From assembly GCF_001440405.1 (NCBI RefSeq), contig NZ_LLXX01000033.1, positions 58,537 to 122,536 on the forward strand: a stretch of 64,000 nucleotides of DNA, given 5' to 3'. The translations under genes and the position numbers were made by a program. The notes under the pieces are model-generated. The model had not been told where the DNA came from. It saw only the letters and a program-made list of their open reading frames with translations, and made no database searches. Source of the stretch: Bradyrhizobium valentinum (GTDB taxonomy: Bacteria > Pseudomonadota > Alphaproteobacteria > Rhizobiales > Xanthobacteraceae). Shown here piece by piece: positions 19,545 to 29,123 of the stretch (its first letter is position 1; the number at the start of each line of letters is the position of its first letter).

Positions 19545-20792
19545 CTATGGCCGCGGAATGGTGTCCGCCTTCCAGCGCTCGGCGGCAACGAACATGCCCC
19601 ACATCGCTCCCAGCATGAGCCAGAAGTGCCGCCAATGGTCGGTATCGATGATGAAACTCTCGCCGACGGTGCCCAGGAACGCGGCGAAGATCGCCAGATA
19701 GGCCGGCTGCCAGGGCACGCGGACGAAGACATAGCGGAACCCTGTCAGCACGGTGACGCAGACCAGTACCGGATAGCAGACGCCGGAGAGCCAGCCGCCT
19801 GACATGAACGCGTTGAGGTAGGAATTGTGGGTATCCTCGGGAAAGAAGCGGTTGAACTGCAGCGGCCCGATGCCGAGTGGCAGACCAAGCGCCATCTCGG
19901 CTCCGAGAATATGCCGGCCGAAACGTCCGAAGCGGCCCCCGTCATAGCTCTGATCGAAACTGGCGCGCTGCTTGAACAGTTGCGCGATCGGATCGAGCGA
20001 CAGCAGCACCGCAACCAGCGCCGCCGCCAGCACTACGGTAACGAGCGCGATCACGATGATGCGCGAGCGCTGCGACTGCGAGCGGCTGGTCAGCACCATC
20101 AACGCCAGCATGAATGCGGAAGTGATGATCAACTGGCCCCATGCGGCGCGTGAAAACGAAAGGAGGATTGCCAGTGATAGGACGCCGAACGTGATCGCAC
20201 TGCGCAGCGACTTGCCGAATTTGTCGGAGACGACGCTTTGCAGCGCGAACAGCGCCGGCAGGATCAGGAACGCGCCGAGCACGTTCGGATCCTTGAAGGT
20301 GCCGCGGGCGCGGTCATACAGCGTCAGCAGGTCACGCCCGCCGGGAATGAGGTTGAAGTAACCGGCGATGCCGGCGAGCGCCGCAATCAGGGCGCCGACG
20401 ATGAGGCCGCGCCGAAGCATGTCGAGCCGCGCCGCGGTATCCTCCGATATCACCATCGCGAACAGAATGACTGTTACCGCCATGTACCACGAGGTCGCGA
20501 TCCAGTTCGGCACGCTGGGCCGGTCGAACACAGCGACCGAGCTGATGGTGTAGCCGACATTGATCAGGAACAGCAGCAGAAGCAGCGGCATGAACACCAG
20601 CCGCATCCGCAGGCCGGTTGCGAAAAAGATTACCGAGGCCGCAAGCGTGGCCAGTTCATAGGGGCTCGGCTCAATGAAGACGATCGCGACGGATGCTCCG
20701 ACCAGCCACACCATCGCGCGCTGCAAGGCAAGCACGCCGGGCGCGGCCGTCATCGATGGTAGGGAGCCTCCGGCCGTCGCCGCATAGGTCAT
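19545..20792 (-). CDS. O-antigen ligase-like membrane protein
   Basis: A 415-residue polytopic inner-membrane protein of the Wzy_C/O-antigen ligase family. It has about ten hydrophobic segments and a large periplasmic loop before the conserved region LSFSRAAWGQLIIT and the motif DTHNSYLNAFMSGGW (about residues 320-334). Such proteins polymerise or ligate surface glycans. It opens the exopolysaccharide locus and reads in the same direction as the sugar transferase upstream of it at 20963-22501. The start at 20792 is chosen; MREYS at 20807 is the alternative. Confidence 0.88.
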   Translation of the reverse strand: MTYAATAGGSLPSMTAAPGVLALQRAMVWLVGASVAIVFIEPSPYELATLAASVIFFATGLRMRLVFMPLLLLLFLINVGYTISSVAVFDRPSVPNWIATSWYMAVTVILFAMVISEDTAARLDMLRRGLIVGALIAALAGIAGYFNLIPGGRDLLTLYDRARGTFKDPNVLGAFLILPALFALQSVVSDKFGKSLRSAITFGVLSLAILLSFSRAAWGQLIITSAFMLALMVLTSRSQSQRSRIIVIALVTVVLAAALVAVLLSLDPIAQLFKQRASFDQSYDGGRFGRFGRHILGAEMALGLPLGIGPLQFNRFFPEDTHNSYLNAFMSGGWLSGVCYPVLVCVTVLTGFRYVFVRVPWQPAYLAIFAAFLGTVGESFIIDTDHWRHFWLMLGAMWGMFVAAERWKADTIPRP

Positions 20793-20833
20793 CGAATACT
20801 CACGCACTCACGCAACGCAACAAACAACTGAAC

Positions 20834-20949
20834 CGTCATTGCGAGCGAGGCGAAGCAATCCATGGTGCCGCTTGGGATAGATGGATTGCTTCGTCGCTTC
20901 AGCGGGCAAAATTGCTTCGCAATTTTGTCGCGAGCTCCTCGCAATGACG
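20834..20949. repeat. palindromic intergenic repeat, family 2, copy 3
   Basis: Bounded by CGTCATTGCGAG and GCAATGACG, with inner GAAGCAATCCAT/ATGGATTGCTTC arms and a short extra inverted copy of AATTTTGC. It lies between the sugar transferase and ligase-like genes. Confidence 0.83.
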
Positions 20950-20962
20950 ACGGACGTTCAAC

Positions 20963-22501
20963 TCAATAGGCGTTCTCGCTCTTGGTCATTAGTGCCCGCG
21001 GCGTCTTGAGCAGAATGTAAAGGTCGAACAGCACCGACCAGTTTTCGATGTAATAGAGATCGAACTCGACGCGCTTCTGTATCTTCTCGTCGGTGTCGAC
21101 TTCGCCGCGCCAGCCGTTGATCTGCGCCCAGCCGGTGATGCCGGGCTTGACGCGGTGGCGCGCGAAATAACCATCGACGGCTTCATCGAACAGCCGGCTC
21201 TGCAACTTGCCTTGCACGGCGTGGGGACGGGGGCCGACCAGCGAGAGGTTGCTCTTGAACACGACGTTGAAGAGCTGCGGCAGTTCGTCGAGGCTGGTCT
21301 TGCGGATAAAGCGCCCGACGCGGGTGACGCGGGGATCGTTTTTGGTCACGACCTTGGAAGCGGTCGGATCGGCCTGATGGTGGTACATCGAACGGAACTT
21401 GAAAACGTCGATGCGCTCATTGTTGAATCCGAACCGCTTCTGGCGGAACAGCACCGGCCCGGGGCTGTCGAGCTTGACCGCGAGCGCGACCAGACCCATC
21501 ACCGGCAACGCCAGCATCAGGATCACGAAGCCGACGACGTGGTCGAACAGCCACTTCATCACCAGATCCCAGTCGGTGATCGGCGCCTCGAACACGTCGA
21601 GGGTGGGCACCTCGCCGACATAGGAATAGGAGCGGGGACGGAAGCGCAGCTTGTTGGTATGGGCGGAGAGGCGGATATCCACCGGCAGCACCCACAGTTT
21701 CTTCAGCATATCGAGAATGCGCGTCTCGGCCGAGATCGGCAGCGCGAACAGCACGAGGTCGATGCGGGTACGGCGCGCCAATTCGACGATGTCGTCGACC
21801 TTGCCGAGCTTGGGACTGCCGGCGCAGGTATCCATCGCGCGATCGTCATTGCGGTCATCGAACACGCCGAGCACCTTGATGTCGGAATCATCCTGGGTCT
21901 TGAGCGCCTGGACGAGCTGTTCGCCGTTCTGGTCGGCGCCGACGATGATGGTGCGGCGATCCAGCCGGCCCTGACGGGCCCAGCCGCGTACCAGCGAGCG
22001 CAGGATCACGCGCCCGGTCACCAGCGCCGCAAGGCCGGTGAAGAAAAACGCAGTGAGCCAGAGCCGCGAGATTTCGCTGCCGAGCTTGGCGATGAAGGAT
22101 GCGCCGATGAACAGCAGGAACACCAACGCCCACGATGACCCCATCTGGGTCATCTGACGGAGTTGGCCGCGGAATAGCTGCACCTGATAGATGTCTGCGG
22201 CCTGGAAGCTGATCACGGCCGTTGCAGCCACGCCAAGGATCGCCGCGAGAAACTCCCAGGAAAAACCACTGAGGGGGACGACATATCCGAAATAGATCGC
22301 GACGCCGATCGCGCTCAGCATCGCGAAATCGATGACGCGAACCACGCCCGCGATCACGATCGGCGAGTAGGCACGGCCGACTTTCTGGTTACTGATGGCA
22401 AGAGCAGCCGGAGTGAGCCTGCGGCGCCGTTCGACCTGCTGACAGTCAGCGCTGGCGGTCGCCGCGGCATCGAACATCGAGCGTGCGTTAATCGGTTCCA
22501 C
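20963..22501 (-). CDS. undecaprenyl-phosphate glucose phosphotransferase (WcaJ/ExoY type)
   Basis: This enzyme transfers sugar-1-phosphate from a UDP-sugar to the lipid carrier and starts repeat-unit synthesis of the exopolysaccharide. The 512-residue protein has four N-terminal membrane segments, a Rossmann-like middle ([19 protein letters not shown]), and the C-terminal sugar transferase domain with a fifth membrane segment, [28 protein letters not shown] and [14 protein letters not shown]. The GTG at 22501 gives [13 protein letters not shown]; a GTG at 22525 is also possible and neither has a strong ribosome site. Confidence 0.92.
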   Translation of the reverse strand: MEPINARSMFDAAATASADCQQVERRRRLTPAALAISNQKVGRAYSPIVIAGVVRVIDFAMLSAIGVAIYFGYVVPLSGFSWEFLAAILGVAATAVISFQAADIYQVQLFRGQLRQMTQMGSSWALVFLLFIGASFIAKLGSEISRLWLTAFFFTGLAALVTGRVILRSLVRGWARQGRLDRRTIIVGADQNGEQLVQALKTQDDSDIKVLGVFDDRNDDRAMDTCAGSPKLGKVDDIVELARRTRIDLVLFALPISAETRILDMLKKLWVLPVDIRLSAHTNKLRFRPRSYSYVGEVPTLDVFEAPITDWDLVMKWLFDHVVGFVILMLALPVMGLVALAVKLDSPGPVLFRQKRFGFNNERIDVFKFRSMYHHQADPTASKVVTKNDPRVTRVGRFIRKTSLDELPQLFNVVFKSNLSLVGPRPHAVQGKLQSRLFDEAVDGYFARHRVKPGITGWAQINGWRGEVDTDEKIQKRVEFDLYYIENWSVLFDLYILLKTPRALMTKSENAY

Positions 22502-22619
22502 TGGTCCACGTCCGTTCTGGAGCACGCACGTAAGAAAAAATGTGCCTGCCGGTGCGGAATTCCCACACCCACGGCTTACGGGACAAATCGGAAGAAACGG
22601 TTACGTTGGTAAAGAACGG

Positions 22620-23753
22620 TTAACGATTGGCAAACGCGTCGCGGTAGCCGGCAAAAACGCCCTCGACCATCGCCTTCTGCGAAAAATGCTGGAAGGTTCG
22701 TTCGCGCAGTGATCTGGCCCGTTCCTTCAGCGCAGCCGGATCCTTGAGCGCGGTTTCGATCGCATTGGCCATGGCGGCGGCGTTGCTGGGGGCGAACAAG
22801 GCATCGCCATGCGGGCCGAAAATCTCGGGGATGCCGCCGACATTGGCGGCTATCATCGGAATGCCGGCGGCCGCCGCCTCGATCACGACATAGGGCATTG
22901 AGTCCCCGCGGGAGGGAACCACCAGCAGCGAGCCCTTGGAGAAGCCCAGACGCGCTTTGACGTGGCCGATGAACCGCACGGCGGCGCCGAGGCGGAGCTC
23001 CTGTACGTGGGCCTTCAAGCTTTCGCTCTCCTCGCCGTCGCCGGCGAGCGTGAGCGTCACCTGACGGCCGTCGGCGCGCAGCCGCGCCACAGCGTCGATC
23101 AGGAGGTCGGCGCCCTTGATGTGCCGGAACTCGCCGACATAGATCAGGTCTGTGGCGTCTTCGGCTTTCACGACCGGATCGAATTCACTGGCGGTGACGC
23201 CGTTGAACACGCATTGCACCAGTCCCTTCGGCGTGCCGATGGTGCGCTGATAGGTGTCGCGCGCAAACGCGCTTTCGAACAGGAACAGGTCGGTATTGTT
23301 CATCAGCGCGCGTTCGACACGGGCATAGATGTTGCCCTTCATCGTCGTCAGCGGATAGTGGAGCGAGCCGCCATGCGGCGTGTAGACCCGGATCCTGTCG
23401 CGGGAAGCGGTCCCCAAACGCATGAAGGTGCCGGCTTTGGCGCCGTGGCCGTGCAGCACGTCCGGCTTCAGTTGGCGGATCATGCGCTGGAATCGGGCCC
23501 ACACCAGAAGATCGGTCGGAAGCGGCTCACGGCGAATGGCCGTGCGGTGAACGCCGAGCTTGAGCCGGGGGGCAATTTCCGCCAGCGCCTGCTCGGCGCG
23601 TTCACCACCGGTGAGGCTGTCCGCGATGATGCCAACGTGATGGCCGCGCTCAGCCTGGCCGTTGGCGAGATCGAGGATATGGCGGAAAATGCCGCCAACC
23701 GGCGCGCGCGTCGCGTGCAGGATACGAAGCGGCTGACCGTCAACGAGAGGCAT
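22620..23753 (-). CDS. glycosyltransferase family 4 protein
   Basis: A 377-residue GT-B glycosyltransferase of the exopolysaccharide locus. N-terminal acceptor-side features are VGGIFRHILDLANGQAERGHHVGII and DVLHGHGAKAGTFMRL; the nucleotide-sugar side has YVGEFRHIKGADLLIDAV and PSRGDSMPYVVIEAAAAGIPMIAANVGGIPEIFG, the EX7E-type motif. The ATG at 23753 lies 2 bases after the stop of the broken export gene, so the two were once translationally coupled. Sugar and linkage are unknown. Confidence 0.92.
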   Translation of the reverse strand: MPLVDGQPLRILHATRAPVGGIFRHILDLANGQAERGHHVGIIADSLTGGERAEQALAEIAPRLKLGVHRTAIRREPLPTDLLVWARFQRMIRQLKPDVLHGHGAKAGTFMRLGTASRDRIRVYTPHGGSLHYPLTTMKGNIYARVERALMNNTDLFLFESAFARDTYQRTIGTPKGLVQCVFNGVTASEFDPVVKAEDATDLIYVGEFRHIKGADLLIDAVARLRADGRQVTLTLAGDGEESESLKAHVQELRLGAAVRFIGHVKARLGFSKGSLLVVPSRGDSMPYVVIEAAAAGIPMIAANVGGIPEIFGPHGDALFAPSNAAAMANAIETALKDPAALKERARSLRERTFQHFSQKAMVEGVFAGYRDAFANR

Positions 23754-23755
23754 GA

Positions 23756-24053
23756 TCAGAACCAGCGCTCGCCGACGAGGACGGTGTCGCCGGGGCTGAG
23801 TGGGGTGCCTGATGGCACGATGAAACGCGCCGGTCCCGATGCATCGGTGTGGGTCAGCGTGACGCGGCCGCGCCACGCGCGTGGCGAAAAGCCGCCTGCA
23901 ATGGCTACGGCACTCTCAACAGTCATGTTGGATACATACCATAGAATGGGGACTGCCTTCGGACGCGATGGCGATCGGCGCGGTCCGGCCCATGCAACCC
24001 GCAAGCGCCAGTGCAGCAGCCAGACATGGAACTGGGGCGAACGCGCCTCGCAT
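23756..24053 (-). pseudogene. broken polysaccharide export lipoprotein (Wza/OPX type)
   Basis: On the minus strand an ATG at 24053, preceded by AAGGA, starts a lipoprotein signal: MRGAFAPVPCLAAALALAGC, lipobox LAGC. This frame runs 45 codons and stops at 23916. In another frame from about 23945 to the stop at 23756 lies the typical export-protein C-terminus, YVSNMTVESAVAIAGGF through SPGDTVLVGERWF. The polysaccharide-export domain of roughly 100 residues expected between them is missing and the two parts are out of frame. A deletion with frameshift is the simplest reading. Confidence 0.7.
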
Positions 24054-24249
24054 CACGGGAATCCTTGAAAAGTATCCGCCGATTAAGGGCTTTGATGGTT
24101 AACAAAAAATGACCGGGCGCGTGCGGCACCCTGTTTGAGGGTGCAAGCAGGGCAAGTTAACCCAGCGGCAACCATAATGAGGCAACCATGATGAAGTGTA
24201 CTCGGGCAGGGTTCGAGCGGACCAGCAGTTGCGTCCGCGGGGGTGTGCG
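24054..24249. promoter_or_regulatory. divergent intergenic region of the exopolysaccharide locus
   Basis: About 195 bases separate the broken export gene (minus) from the Wzz/GumC gene (plus). The 24060-24120 stretch is AT-rich, with TTAACAAAAAATG, and is a plausible shared promoter region. No defined motif was recognised. Confidence 0.35.
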
Positions 24250-26520
24250 ATGCGTTTGGCGTTCTGGCGTGCGGGCAAGGACAAGCCGGCGATGCGACGG
24301 GCAATGGCAAGGCCCGCGCCTTCGGCGCAGAGGCCTGTCGCCGCGTCCGAATCCGGCGATCTCGATCTGCATGCGCTCGGTCATGCGCTGATGCGCAAGC
24401 GGAGCTGGATCATCGTTCCGACGGTGCTGGCGCTGATAGCGTCGCTGGCCGCGGTCAACATGATCACGCCCCGATACAAGTCGGAAGCGCGCATCCTGGT
24501 CGATGGGCGCGAGAACATATTCCTGCGGCCGACCGGCGAGCGCAACGATGAGCGCACCGCGCTCGACGCCGAGGCCGTTACCAGCCAGGTGCAACTGCTG
24601 CAATCGCGCGATCTGGCCCGCGAGATCATCAAAAAGAACAAGCTCGCCGAGCTCCCCGAATTCGATCCGGTGCTGCGAGGCTTCTCGCCGATCAAGTCGC
24701 TGTTGGCACTGATCGGCATCGGGCGCGATCCGTTTTCGCTGACGCCGGAAGAGCGTGTCTTGGAAGCCTATTACGAGCGCTTCACGGCCTACGCGGTCGA
24801 CAAATCCCGCGTCATCGTCGTCGAATTCCAGTCGCGCGACCCAGAACTCGCCGCACGCGTCGCCAACTCGATCGCGGAAGGCTATCTGGTGCTGCAGCAG
24901 GACGCGCGGCAGGATCAGGCGAAGGCCGCGGGCCAATGGCTTTCCGGCAAGATCGACGATCTGCGCAAGAAGGTTTCGGAAGCCGAATCGCGGGTCGAGG
25001 ATTTCCGTTCCAAGTCGAGTCTGTTCGTCGGCACCAACAACACCACGCTGTCCAATCAGCAGATGGGCGAGTTGAACACGCAGTTGAACAACGCCCGCGC
25101 CTTGAAGTCGGATGCGGAATCCAAGGCCCGGCTGATCAAGGAAATGCTTCAGAGCGGCAGGCCGATCGAGGCTTCCGAAATGCTCAATTCCGAATCGATC
25201 CGGCGCATGTCCGAGCAGCGGGTGACGCTGCGCGCGCAGTTGGCCGAGCAGTCGTCGACCCTGCTCGACGGCCATCCCCGCATCAAGGAACTGAAGGCGC
25301 AGCTCGGCGATCTCGATCGCCAGTTGCGCGAGGAGGCGAGCAAGATCTCGCGCTCGCTTGAGAATGACGCGCGCCTTGCCGCCAGCCGGGTCGACGGTCT
25401 GAGAGACAGCCTTGAACAGTTGAAGAAGCAGGCGACATCGAGCAACGGCCAGGACGTGCAGCTCCGCGCGCTCGAGCGGGAGGCCAAGGCGCAGCGCGAA
25501 CTGCTCGAATCCTATCTCGCCAAATACCGCGAGGCGACGGCCCGTGAGAACATCGAGGCGGCACCGGCTGATGGCCGCATCATCTCGCGCGCCACTGTTT
25601 CCAATACCCCGGCATATCCGAAGAAGCTGCCGATCGTGCTGATCGCGACGCTGGCGACCTTGCTGCTCACTTCAGGCGCCATCGCGACCGGCGAACTCTT
25701 GCGCATGACCGCGCCGCAGGCCCGCGATGCGGTTTCGCCGAAAGTTGCGCCTGAGCATGCGCCCGCTATTGCCTCTGCGGCGCCTCTGGAGCCGGTGCGT
25801 GCGCCGGCGATCGTGCCCCAGCTTCCCGCGCCGTCAACTGTCGAGGCAGACGACATTGCTGCGCCGGTGTTGAGTGAGCCCTGGATAGATGCTCCCCGCA
25901 TGGATCACCTGGCGGAAGCCGGTGAGATCGGGCAAGTCGCGGACGTCCTGGTGAGCGCAGGAGCTGCGGCGCGCAAGGTGACTGTGCTGGGGACGGCATC
26001 GAGCGAGACCATCACACTGACCGCGTTGACGCTGGCGCGGCTGATCGCGCAGCAGGCGAAAGTCGTGGTCGTCGATCTCGTGGGTTCTTCGTCGACGATC
26101 ACGGCGGTATCGGTCGATCCGGCAGCGCCCGGGCTTGCCGATCTGATGCAGGGCGAGGCGTCATTTGCGCAAATCATCACCAAGGATCGGCACTCGCGCG
26201 TTCAGCTCGTCAGCGCCGGACGTCCCGGCTTCGACCGTGCGCAGCTCCAATCGCCGCGGCTGACGCTTGCAATCGACGCGTTGCTGCGGGTCTATGACCA
26301 TGTGTTGCTGGACGCCGGTACGGCCTCCGACTTGCCGGCCGAACTATTGACGTCGCAGGGGCGGGCAGTCGTGGTGCCCGATGCGTCGATGGCGTCGGAC
26401 GCGCGCAAGCTGATGTGCGACCAGCTCAAGGCGGTGGGTTTCTCCGAGGTGATAATGCTGAGCAAGCCGTGCCAGGCTCCAGACGCGGTGGAGCCGGGTG
26501 CAGGCGTCGTGGCGGCATGA
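24250..26520 (+). CDS. Wzz/GumC-type chain-length protein with degenerate kinase domain
   Basis: A 756-residue polysaccharide co-polymerase. The first membrane segment is near residues 52-74 (SWIIVPTVLALIASLAAV), followed by a Wzz domain, a long periplasmic coiled coil (about 200-420) and a second segment near 459-482. The cytoplasmic end resembles a BY-kinase/ParA fold, but where a Walker A is expected near residue 580 the sequence is TVLGTASSETITLTALTL, without the GxGKS/T pattern, and the Walker A' position reads VVVVDLVGSSS. There is no tyrosine cluster at the C-terminus. The ATG at 24250 is chosen; the frame is open to a GTG at 24196. Confidence 0.88.
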   Translation: MRLAFWRAGKDKPAMRRAMARPAPSAQRPVAASESGDLDLHALGHALMRKRSWIIVPTVLALIASLAAVNMITPRYKSEARILVDGRENIFLRPTGERNDERTALDAEAVTSQVQLLQSRDLAREIIKKNKLAELPEFDPVLRGFSPIKSLLALIGIGRDPFSLTPEERVLEAYYERFTAYAVDKSRVIVVEFQSRDPELAARVANSIAEGYLVLQQDARQDQAKAAGQWLSGKIDDLRKKVSEAESRVEDFRSKSSLFVGTNNTTLSNQQMGELNTQLNNARALKSDAESKARLIKEMLQSGRPIEASEMLNSESIRRMSEQRVTLRAQLAEQSSTLLDGHPRIKELKAQLGDLDRQLREEASKISRSLENDARLAASRVDGLRDSLEQLKKQATSSNGQDVQLRALEREAKAQRELLESYLAKYREATARENIEAAPADGRIISRATVSNTPAYPKKLPIVLIATLATLLLTSGAIATGELLRMTAPQARDAVSPKVAPEHAPAIASAAPLEPVRAPAIVPQLPAPSTVEADDIAAPVLSEPWIDAPRMDHLAEAGEIGQVADVLVSAGAAARKVTVLGTASSETITLTALTLARLIAQQAKVVVVDLVGSSSTITAVSVDPAAPGLADLMQGEASFAQIITKDRHSRVQLVSAGRPGFDRAQLQSPRLTLAIDALLRVYDHVLLDAGTASDLPAELLTSQGRAVVVPDASMASDARKLMCDQLKAVGFSEVIMLSKPCQAPDAVEPGAGVVAA

Positions 26521-26529
26521 GGGCATTAA

Positions 26530-26640
26530 ATCCTCATGGTGAGGAGGCGCGAAGCGCCGTCTCGAACCATGTGGCCGCACTGGTGCCGTTCATCCTTCGA
26601 GACGCGCGCAATGCGCGCTCCTCAGGACGAGGGCTGACAC
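26530..26640. repeat. intergenic repeat-like element (GAGGAGGCGC type)
   Basis: The sequence contains CCTCATGGTGAGGAGGCGCG, then CCTTCGAGACGCGC-AATGCGCGCTCCTCAGGACGAGGG, with inner complementary arms. Its form matches repetitive intergenic DNA often seen in Bradyrhizobium; no second copy is in this window. Confidence 0.5.
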
Positions 26641-27831
26641 CTAGCTGAACGCGTTGCGCAGCTTTTGCGCCATTTCGAGCAGCGCCGGATTGTGCTTCAC
26701 CAGCCGCTTGGTGCGGTTGAGGCCCGACATGACGCCGGCGGTAAGCTTGCCGCGCTGGCCGAGCGGGATGAAGCTGTCGAAGATCGGCTCGTCGCTTTTG
26801 CAGAACAACCGCTTGTAATCATCCGATCCGATCCCGAGGTCGAGGGCGCGATAATCCTGTCCGGCATAATGATCGATGATGTCGCGCATCAGGATCAGGC
26901 CGGGGCTATATTTCGAGTTCGCAGACATCGTGTAGGTATTGAACATCATCGAGAACCGATGGCCGTCGGCGACGCCGGCGAAGATCGCGATCACTTCCTC
27001 GTCGCATTCCAGCGCATGGATATCGATGGCGTGCCTGCCGCCGGCGAGCGGCGCCGTGCAGGCGCTACGGATGAACTCCTCGATGCCGGGATCGGCGAAG
27101 ACATTAGGCAGCTTCTGTTCGGCCATCCGTAGCGGCTTGACGCGGAAGAACCAGTCGAGCAGCCGCGTGATGTCGGCCTCTGAGGATGCAATGTGACTGC
27201 GGTAGCCGGGCAGCGACTGCAGCTTGCGTTCCTTGCCCTTGAGGCGGCGTCGGAACGAGTTGCTGATCAGCGCTGTGGGCGCTGCGCCGGGCTCCATCAC
27301 CAAGAGCGGGCAATCATTGGCGGACGGCTGGTGCGGCAGCAAGGCAAGCGGATTGGGCAGGTCGCGCCAGCGAAGCGGCTGCTGATGCAGCGCAAGTACG
27401 TCGGCTTCGGATCGCTGCGATATCGCCGATATCAGGCCTTCGAGATCGGCCTGCGTTGCGCTCGCGGCGAAATCGCGGTCGAACAGTGCCATGTTGAAGG
27501 TGGAATGCTTGCCGCCCATGAAACTGGCGCAACGCGCGCCGTAGGCGTTCCTGAGCGCGAGCGGGAGCAGTACCAGCGGGCGGCGCTCCGCGTCGTAGGC
27601 GATCACGACAAAGGGAACGAGGCCTTCGCGCTCGCCGACCTGCCTCTGCCAGGAACTGAGGAAATCGAACCGCTGATATGGTGTGAAGAAGGTTTGCGCG
27701 CCTTCCAGGCTGCGCCACATGCCTTCCGCCGCGGCAAGATCGCGAATGATATCGATGCCAGCGATGCGGCTCATCTTCGACCACGTATTTGCATCCGCCG
27801 TGCGGTCTTCAATCGCGGCAGCCATGGTCAT
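26641..27831 (-). CDS. GNAT-fold acetyltransferase, CelD/BcsL-like (FemAB-related)
   Basis: A 396-residue protein of the group often annotated as cellulose biosynthesis protein CelD, with an N-terminal RSLEGAQTFFTPYQRFDFLSSW segment, and a C-terminal acetyltransferase-6 domain including LLDWFFRVKPLRMAEQ, FMMFNTYTMSANSKYSPGLILMRDII and ALDLGIGSDDYKRLFC. These enzymes are thought to acylate a glycan or its precursor. It is convergent with the Wzz/GumC gene and divergent from the NodB-fold gene. Two in-frame ATGs (27831 and 27825) cannot be separated. Confidence 0.85.
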   Translation of the reverse strand: MTMAAAIEDRTADANTWSKMSRIAGIDIIRDLAAAEGMWRSLEGAQTFFTPYQRFDFLSSWQRQVGEREGLVPFVVIAYDAERRPLVLLPLALRNAYGARCASFMGGKHSTFNMALFDRDFAASATQADLEGLISAISQRSEADVLALHQQPLRWRDLPNPLALLPHQPSANDCPLLVMEPGAAPTALISNSFRRRLKGKERKLQSLPGYRSHIASSEADITRLLDWFFRVKPLRMAEQKLPNVFADPGIEEFIRSACTAPLAGGRHAIDIHALECDEEVIAIFAGVADGHRFSMMFNTYTMSANSKYSPGLILMRDIIDHYAGQDYRALDLGIGSDDYKRLFCKSDEPIFDSFIPLGQRGKLTAGVMSGLNRTKRLVKHNPALLEMAQKLRNAFS

Positions 27832-27943
27832 CGCGGAGCCCGTGCTATATGAAATTGTTTACAATTTTCGGCGTTGGCCGACCTTCGCAGGGAAATGTCA
27901 ACAAAGGGTAATACAATCCGGCCGCGGCGGGGGCAGCGACCGT

Positions 27944-29014
27944 ATGGTGGGGACGGTGGCGTTGGCGTCGGATATCGGAGTTTTGCGGCGGGCCCGGATG
28001 GAGCTCGCCTATTTCAGCGGCTACTTCAGGCTGAAGCAGCGGGAGACCGGCGGCGCAGGCGTGATTTTGCGGTTCGAGCGCGTGCGCCAGCGCGACTCCC
28101 GGCCGTTTCAGCCGAACTTGTGGCGTGAAATCACGCCGCAATTTCTCGACCGGACGATCCGTGCGCTCAAGCGCTGGAACTTCGATCTTGTCACGATGGA
28201 CGAAGTGTGCCGGCGGGCGGTCACGCTGCCGAAAGCCAAGCGATTTGCCTGTGTGACCTTCGACGGCTGTTGCAAGGACGTCATCACGCAGGCCCATCCT
28301 GTGCTGTCGAAGCACGGTGTGCCCTTCACTATCTACCTGCCGACGGCGTTTCCGGACGGGATCGGCGAAGCCTGGTGGCTCGCGCTGGAGGAAATCATCG
28401 CACGCGAGGATCGCATCAGCCTGGTGATCGACCGTCAGGAGCGGCGTTTCGCAACCGGCAGTATGTCGGACAAGTATGATACCTTCGAATTTCTGACGAG
28501 CTGGATGCGGACACTGCCGCCGCCGGATCTTTCGTTCGCGATCCACGATCTCTGCAAGCGCTATTCCGTCGATCTCGCGGCGCTGTCGCGGGCAGCGTCG
28601 ATGGATTGGGGCGATCTGACGAAGCTCGCCGCCGATCCGCTGGTGACGATCGGCAGCGCAACGGTGAACTATCCCGCGCTGGCCAACCTGAAAGAGGCTG
28701 ACGCGCAACGTGAAATAACGATGGGCAAGCCGGTGGCGGAGGCCGCCTTGCGCTGCACCGTCAGGCATTTCGCCTATCCGTTCGGCGACCAGCAATCCTG
28801 GCGCCGGGAACATGTCGTGATGGCGCAGGAAGCAGGTTTCGCCAGCGCGGTATCGACAATCCCGGGCGTCGTCGAGGCCAAGGGATATACCAATCTGCAT
28901 GCACTGCCGCGGATCGCCTGGGACGGACGGCAGCGTTCGCTGCGCATGATGCGCGTGATGTTGTCCGGAATCATGTTTCCGCCGGTCAGGCCGACCAGCG
29001 ACAATTGGGTCTAG
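27944..29014 (+). CDS. NodB-fold polysaccharide deacetylase homolog, metal site lost
   Basis: A 356-residue protein with the NodB (carbohydrate esterase 4) fold. Motif 1 reads VTFDGCCKD at about residues 102-110 instead of TFDDG, so the metal-binding second Asp is replaced by Gly. Motif 2 reads IGSATVNYPAL at about 235-245 instead of HxxxH, so both metal-binding His residues are Ala and Tyr. Motif 3, RHFAYPFG, is kept. The fold seems preserved while the classical metal-dependent deacetylase site is absent. The start at 27944 is chosen; the open frame runs further upstream into the divergent acetyltransferase gene. Its place in the exopolysaccharide locus suggests a glycan role. Confidence 0.85.
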   Translation: MVGTVALASDIGVLRRARMELAYFSGYFRLKQRETGGAGVILRFERVRQRDSRPFQPNLWREITPQFLDRTIRALKRWNFDLVTMDEVCRRAVTLPKAKRFACVTFDGCCKDVITQAHPVLSKHGVPFTIYLPTAFPDGIGEAWWLALEEIIAREDRISLVIDRQERRFATGSMSDKYDTFEFLTSWMRTLPPPDLSFAIHDLCKRYSVDLAALSRAASMDWGDLTKLAADPLVTIGSATVNYPALANLKEADAQREITMGKPVAEAALRCTVRHFAYPFGDQQSWRREHVVMAQEAGFASAVSTIPGVVEAKGYTNLHALPRIAWDGRQRSLRMMRVMLSGIMFPPVRPTSDNWV

Positions 29015-29015
29015 A

Positions 29016-29113
29016 GCTTCGGTTCTGATTGAATCAGAACCGAAGCGCTAGTTTCTTGTTTTGACGCGTTTTCTTCACGCGAACCGGTATCCACTTCGCT
29101 CGAAAACGCTATA
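29016..29113. repeat. palindromic repeat, family 3, copy 2
   Basis: The perfect hairpin GCTTCGGTTCTGATT/AATCAGAACCGAAGC at 29016-29046 is followed by a TTCTTCACGCGAACCGGTATCC segment and a CGAAAACGCT end. The hairpin lies just after the NodB-fold gene and may end its transcript. Confidence 0.72.
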
Positions 29114-29123
29114 GAGACCGCGT

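Noticed and set aside
26521..26640. short coding frame after the Wzz/GumC gene
   Set aside because: The sequence is repeat-like and no ribosome site or domain is seen.
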